Positions 60,505-64,000 of a DNA stretch of 64,000 nt are shown one piece after another. The position numbers and the translations under genes are program-made. The DNA is from Alistipes sp. Lineage in GTDB: Bacteria > Bacteroidota > Bacteroidia > Bacteroidales > Rikenellaceae. The stretch is from assembly GCA_017436185.1 (NCBI GenBank), contig JAFSDP010000007.1:62001-126000 (forward strand), read 5' to 3'. The notes below the pieces were generated by a model. It worked only from the letters and a program-made list of their open reading frames with translations, was not told the DNA's origin and ran no database searches. Numbering within the stretch: the first letter of the stretch is position 1; each line of letters starts with the position of its first letter.

Positions 60505-60583
60505 CGTCATTCTGAGCGAAGCGAAGAATCTTTATCACAGCAGACTGCCCGAGTAGAGATTCTTCGCTTCGCTCAGAATGACG
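60505..60583. repeat. Perfect 27-bp inverted repeat
   Basis: Arms at 60505-60531 and 60557-60583 are exact reverse complements (CGTCATTCTGAGCGAAGCG, then AAGAATCT) around a 25-base loop. It lies between ruvC and the thioredoxin-like gene. The sequence type (TCATTCTGAGCGAAGCGAAG) is familiar from dispersed intergenic repeats in many bacteria. The transcript would fold into a very stable hairpin; there is no T-tract next to it. Confidence 0.9.
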
Positions 60584-60616
60584 ACCTCGTCAATTTTTCT
60601 TTAACCTCTTTCCGGT

Positions 60617-61666
60617 TTACTTCAAAAACTCGGCTACCTTCTCGGCCACAGCCTCACCACGCAGGTTTACACCCACGATCTGGCCCGTAGCGCAATCAAC
60701 CAGGTAGTTCGAGGGAATCGACTTCACACCATACTCGGCAGCGGCGGCATTCTCCCAACCCTTCAGGTCGCTCACGTGCAGCCAGTTCAGCTCCTTGTTC
60801 TTGATGGCTGCCTCCCAAGCCTCCTTGCGGTTGTCGAGCGAAACACCGAAAATCTCAAAGCCCTTCTTGTGGAACTCGTCGTAGGCAGCCTTCAAGGCAG
60901 GCACCTCGGCCATACAGGGGCTGCACCACGAAGCCCAGAAATCAACCAGTACATACTTGTTGGCGGGATTCTCAATGACCGACTTCAGCGACACGCCGTT
61001 GCCCTCGGCATCGGGCTGCTCGAAGTCGATGTAGGGCTGGCCCACCTCGGTGCGCTTCTTCACGGCAATCACCTCCTGCAGCTTGGCCATCAGGTCGGTA
61101 GCCTGCATCTCGGGCGAGAACTTGGCAGCCAACTCCTCGGCCTCGCTACCCGTCAAGCCGTACATCTCGTCATCGAGCACAACCAGACCATAGAGGTTGT
61201 CCAGATTCTCCTCCAGAGCCACACGACCCAGCGACTCGTACTCGCTTTCAATCTCGGCACGACGCTCGGGTGTGGTGGCCTCGTTGCGGTACTCGGCAAA
61301 GAGGGCCATCTTCTTCTTGGCATTGGTCGTATTGGCATCGTTGGCCTTCGTGCCCGTTACATAGGCCTCACCCAGCGAATCGACCGAAAGAACGATGTCG
61401 CCCTCCTCCAACAGCACCAGCGCACGCACCGTAGCGGCACGCAGATTGGCGTTATTGGCCAGGTAGGCCACCATCGGCTTCTCCAGCTCACCCGAGAGCT
61501 TAAAGGCGCCATTCTCCACCGAGGTCGAGTCCAAAACGGCCTCACGGGTCGTCAGATAGATCGTACCCTCCAGCCCCTCAACCTGGCCTGAGATAGTATA
61601 TTTCGGCTGCATCGAGCAGGCCGTAAGCGCAGCCGTAGCCAGCGCAATAATCATCAACTTTTTCAT
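60617..61666 (-). CDS. TlpA-like thioredoxin-fold lipoprotein with intact CxxC
   Basis: The 349 residues start at the ATG at 61666; the longer open frame overlaps lpxD and lacks a signal. Lipobox LTACS (Cys17). An N-terminal DUF4369-like domain (20-110) is followed by a helical middle and a thioredoxin domain (about 215-345) with VDFWASWCSPCM, so the redox pair is present, and KSIPSNYLVD with the cis-proline. It probably reduces or isomerises disulfides in the periplasm. It lies 4 bases after lpxD on the same strand. It is a paralogue by architecture of 39952-41091, where the cysteines are lost. Confidence 0.9.
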   Translation of the reverse strand: MKKLMIIALATAALTACSMQPKYTISGQVEGLEGTIYLTTREAVLDSTSVENGAFKLSGELEKPMVAYLANNANLRAATVRALVLLEEGDIVLSVDSLGEAYVTGTKANDANTTNAKKKMALFAEYRNEATTPERRAEIESEYESLGRVALEENLDNLYGLVVLDDEMYGLTGSEAEELAAKFSPEMQATDLMAKLQEVIAVKKRTEVGQPYIDFEQPDAEGNGVSLKSVIENPANKYVLVDFWASWCSPCMAEVPALKAAYDEFHKKGFEIFGVSLDNRKEAWEAAIKNKELNWLHVSDLKGWENAAAAEYGVKSIPSNYLVDCATGQIVGVNLRGEAVAEKVAEFLK

Positions 61667-61670
61667 CTTG

Positions 61671-62711
61671 CTATTTTTGTTTTTTGAGTTCTTCAATCTC
61701 CTTCTCCAGCTGATCGACTTTGCGATCCAACTCGGGCAGACGCTTAAAGACGGCGGCCGAACGGTGGTACTTCATACCGGGCAGGGCGGGGTAACCGAAG
61801 CGAATCTCACCATCGGGCACATCCTTGTCCAGACCACTCTTCGAGCCTACCTTCACACGGTCACCGATGGTCACGTGGTCGGCAATGCCCACCTGACCTG
61901 CCAGGAAGCAGTTCTTGCCCACCTTCGAGGTGCCGGCAATACCGGTCTGGGCCGATGAAACGGTGTTCTCGCCAATCTGCACGTTGTGGCCGATCTGAAT
62001 CAGGTTGTCGAGTTTCACACCACGACGAATGATGGTCGAGTCGGTCTTGGCACGGTCAATACAGGTGTTGGCACCAATCTCCACGTCGTCCTCGATGATG
62101 ACATTACCGAGCTGGGGGATCTTGTCGAAACCGCCCTCGGCATTGGGCATAAAGCCGAAACCGTCGGCACCAATCACGGCACCTGCGTGCAGGATGCAAC
62201 GCTTGCCGATGTGGCAACCCTCGTAAATCTTCACGCCGGGATAGAGAATCGTACCCTCGCCCACGGTGACACCCGTACCGATATAGACCTGCGGATAGAT
62301 CTGGCAGTTGGGGCCGATTTTGGCACCCTCCTCCACGACGGCAAAGTCGCCTACATACGTATCGCCCTCGACCACCGCGCTCTCGGCAATCGAAGCACGG
62401 GGGCTGATGCCCTTGCGGCGGGGTTTGGCAGCGGCATACATCGCCAAAAGTTTCACTACGGCCTCGGCGGCACTCTCCACCTTAATAAGCGTGGCAGGCA
62501 CCTGCTGCTGAGGCTCGAAGCTCTTATCAACCAAGACAATCGATGCCCCCGTCGTATAGAGGAAGGGCTCGTATTTGAGGTTCGTGAGGTAGGCCAACGA
62601 CCCGGCCTTCCCCTCCTCGATCGAGGAGACGGTATGCACCGCAGCCTGGGGATCGCCTACAATCTCGCCGCCCAAAAAGCCGGCAATCATCTCAGCGGTA
62701 AATTGCATCAT
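61671..62711 (-). CDS. lpxD: UDP-3-O-acylglucosamine N-acyltransferase LpxD
   Basis: Third acylation step of lipid A synthesis, using acyl-ACP. The 346 residues comprise a uridine-binding N-terminal domain (1-100), a left-handed beta-helix of hexapeptide repeats (about 105-310; [26 protein letters not shown]) and a C-terminal coiled coil ([18 protein letters not shown]). His242 in [10 protein letters not shown] is at the place of the catalytic histidine. It lies 21 bases after coaD and 4 before the thioredoxin-like gene. Confidence 0.96.
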   Translation of the reverse strand: MMQFTAEMIAGFLGGEIVGDPQAAVHTVSSIEEGKAGSLAYLTNLKYEPFLYTTGASIVLVDKSFEPQQQVPATLIKVESAAEAVVKLLAMYAAAKPRRKGISPRASIAESAVVEGDTYVGDFAVVEEGAKIGPNCQIYPQVYIGTGVTVGEGTILYPGVKIYEGCHIGKRCILHAGAVIGADGFGFMPNAEGGFDKIPQLGNVIIEDDVEIGANTCIDRAKTDSTIIRRGVKLDNLIQIGHNVQIGENTVSSAQTGIAGTSKVGKNCFLAGQVGIADHVTIGDRVKVGSKSGLDKDVPDGEIRFGYPALPGMKYHRSAAVFKRLPELDRKVDQLEKEIEELKKQK

Positions 62712-62732
62712 AATTTTCTCTCTTTTAATGGG

Positions 62733-63203
62733 TTATAAATAATCTGCTATATCAATTCCGTCGGGCAGGAACTCCTCGACCGAGCGGCCGAACGACAACA
62801 CCTCACGCACCGTCGAGGAGGCGATATCGGCCACCGGAGCGGGCGTAAACAGCATCACGGTCGTCAGCTCGGGATAGATGCGGTGGTTCGTGGCCTCCAT
62901 CGTACGCTCGTACTCGAAGTCGGTCGTGTTGCGCACCCCTCGGATGATGGCACACGCCCCCATCTGCTCGGCAAATTCGCCCGTCAGGCCGTGGTAGATG
63001 TGTACCTCGACACGGGGGTTGTTGCGATAGACATCATCGATGAGGCGTTTGCGGTTCTCGACCGTAAGCAGCCCCTGTTTCATCGAGTTGTTGCCGATGC
63101 CGATGATGATGTGGTCGAAGAGTTTGAGTGACTCCTCGACGATGGCCTCGTGACCTCGGGTAAAGGGGTCGAACGAGCCGGGAAAAATTGCTGTACGTTC
63201 CAT
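62733..63203 (-). CDS. coaD: Phosphopantetheine adenylyltransferase
   Basis: Penultimate step of coenzyme A synthesis. The 156 residues start at the ATG at 63203 (MERTAIFPGSFDPFTRGH), where the conserved nucleotidyltransferase motif begins, with the TxGH-type end at His18. Further motifs are GIGNNSMKQGLL, IIRGVRNTTDFEYE and ASSTVREVL (ISSTxxR-type). The open frame upstream to 63239 crosses a promoter-like box and is not used. lpxD follows on the same strand, a gene order that makes sense because CoA/ACP supply feeds lipid A synthesis. Confidence 0.96.
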   Translation of the reverse strand: MERTAIFPGSFDPFTRGHEAIVEESLKLFDHIIIGIGNNSMKQGLLTVENRKRLIDDVYRNNPRVEVHIYHGLTGEFAEQMGACAIIRGVRNTTDFEYERTMEATNHRIYPELTTVMLFTPAPVADIASSTVREVLSFGRSVEEFLPDGIDIADYL

Positions 63204-63209
63204 AATTGA

Positions 63210-63217
63210 CAAAGATA
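63210..63217 (-). promoter_or_regulatory. -7 element for coaD
   Basis: Minus-strand TATCTTTG, a perfect consensus match. Its last base is 7 bases before the coaD ATG, so the transcript could start at or within a base or two of the start codon (leaderless). Confidence 0.55.
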
Positions 63218-63285
63218 CAACCTTTTTGGAAAAATGCACTCGTTTTGTCGGTAAAATTTAGAAAACGGAGGGGAGGGCGGGGCGG

Positions 63286-63293
63286 TATCTTTG
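63286..63293 (+). promoter_or_regulatory. -7 element for the coiled-coil membrane protein gene
   Basis: TATCTTTG, a perfect consensus match, 15 bases before the ATG at 63309. It is divergent from the coaD promoter, 68 bases away. Confidence 0.55.
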
Positions 63294-63308
63294 TCGAAAA
63301 AAAGTCGT

Positions 63309-63893
63309 ATGAATCGTTATCTACTGCTCTACGCCCTCGCAGCGACGGGGGTCATCTATCTTTTAATCAACCACTACCACACTGAAAACGAGCGACTTTC
63401 GGCCAATCATTCGGCCCTCATCGCCTCGTATCGCCAACGGCTGGACTCGCTCCACGCCTCGGGCGAGGTGCTGCGCCTACGCTGTCGGGAGTTTGAGGCG
63501 TTGAATGCCGCCTCGGCCGAGCGGATTCGCCAACTCGGCATCCGCCTGCGCAGGGTCGAAGCGGCCGCCTCGACCACCACCCGTCAGGAGCTGCAAATTG
63601 CCGCCCCGATTCGGGATACGGTCTTTATCCAACGGCGTGACACACAACCTGTTTTGGACTCGGTGCGTCACTTTCGTTGGCGAGATCCCTGGGTCGAAAT
63701 CGAGGGCTGCATCACCCCCGACACGCTCCATTGTCGTCTCCGCTCGATCGACACACTGCACCAGGTGGTGCATCGCATTCCCCGCCGTTTTCTCTTCTTT
63801 CGGTGGGGTACGAAGGCACTGCGGCAGGAGATTCGGTCATCAAATCCCCACACCAAGATCGTCTATTCGGAGTATGTGATTATTGAACGCTGA
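63309..63893 (+). CDS. Membrane-anchored coiled-coil protein (DUF6549-like)
   Basis: The 194 residues start at the ATG at 63309. One membrane helix near the N-terminus (YLLLYALAATGVIYLLI) is followed by a long coiled coil (about 25-90), then a small C-terminal domain with FRWRDPWVEIEGCI. The pattern resembles, from memory, DUF6549 proteins seen in Bacteroides; a similar layout occurs in phage spanin-type proteins. No other phage gene is visible here. Function unknown. Confidence 0.7.
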   Translation: MNRYLLLYALAATGVIYLLINHYHTENERLSANHSALIASYRQRLDSLHASGEVLRLRCREFEALNAASAERIRQLGIRLRRVEAAASTTTRQELQIAAPIRDTVFIQRRDTQPVLDSVRHFRWRDPWVEIEGCITPDTLHCRLRSIDTLHQVVHRIPRRFLFFRWGTKALRQEIRSSNPHTKIVYSEYVIIER

Positions 63894-64000
63894 CGACCGC
63901 ATTCATCGCCTCGGCAAGACGCTCGACACGCAGGGTCATCAGGGGGCGGTTGTTGCAATGTGAAATGGAGGTAATGCCCCGATAATCAACCGCAAAGAGT
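63880..64000 (-). CDS. C-terminal end of an unidentified gene (continues beyond window)
   Basis: On the minus strand an open frame enters from the right edge and ends with TAA at 63880-63882. The 39 visible residues include VDYRGITSISHCNN and RVERLAEAMNAVVSVQ, with codon use like the neighbouring core genes. It overlaps the end of the convergent coiled-coil gene by 14 bases. Too little is visible to name it. Confidence 0.45.
   Translation of the reverse strand, partial: LFAVDYRGITSISHCNNRPLMTLRVERLAEAMNAVVSVQ

Overview
The window looks like chromosome from a Bacteroidota member of the order Bacteroidales. Three things in the sequence support this: a SusC/SusD pair with a hybrid two-component regulator, a dense set of secreted glycosidases, and promoters of the TTTG-N19/20-TAnnTTTG type in front of genes and tRNAs. 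The GC-rich core genes and their order suggest a Rikenellaceae/Alistipes-like gut commensal, but that finer placement is inference.

Bases 1-32570 are a polysaccharide utilisation locus for rhamnogalacturonan-I and attached galactan/arabinogalactan side chains. The left operon (+) holds a partial GH115, a PL11 rhamnogalacturonan lyase, a GH105 unsaturated-uronyl hydrolase and rhamnose mutarotase RhaM. A hybrid two-component regulator and a second GH105 follow. Facing them on the minus strand are SusC, SusD and a small lipoprotein, and upstream of those GH43-like, GH42, GH2, a LamG/beta-propeller protein and a DUF362 protein. A divergent plus-strand operon encodes a CE12 rhamnogalacturonan acetylesterase, a short DUF4450-like protein, a CBM9-like protein, GH28 and GH106 alpha-L-rhamnosidase. 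Together these would deacetylate the backbone, cut it (PL11, GH28), trim the unsaturated ends (GH105), remove galactose, arabinose, glucuronate and rhamnose, and import oligosaccharides through SusCD.

Bases 32588-43161 are housekeeping: AqpZ, an Nfn/GltA-type flavoprotein pair, a DUF1573 protein, tRNA-Asn, tRNA-Val and initiator tRNA-Met, FolA, ThyA, LpxH, a thioredoxin-fold lipoprotein that has lost its CxxC, a DUF4290 protein and a sigma-54 activator with a degenerate receiver and no DNA-binding domain.

Bases 43350-57600 are an accessory island between tRNA-Arg and tRNA-Gly. Diverged direct copies of a roughly 100-bp element related to tRNA-Gly bracket it, and several tRNA-Gly fragments lie at its right edge. 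It carries an AlbA_2 (Schlafen-type) protein with an overlapping unknown partner, a BRO-N/Fic protein cut off before its catalytic motif, an HD hydrolase, and a defence operon in the order XRE regulator, HsdM, 75-residue protein, Fic protein, HsdS, TIR protein, HsdR, zinc metallopeptidase. No integrase or transposase is visible. The TIR gene inside the type I restriction operon, and the small protein that copies the C-terminal end of HsdM, are the best candidates for something not yet described.

Bases 57706-64000 return to core genes: an NhaC-type antiporter, a HAD phosphatase, RuvC, a thioredoxin-like lipoprotein, LpxD, CoaD, a coiled-coil membrane protein and the end of an unidentified minus-strand gene. 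A perfect 27-bp inverted repeat lies between ruvC and the thioredoxin-like gene.
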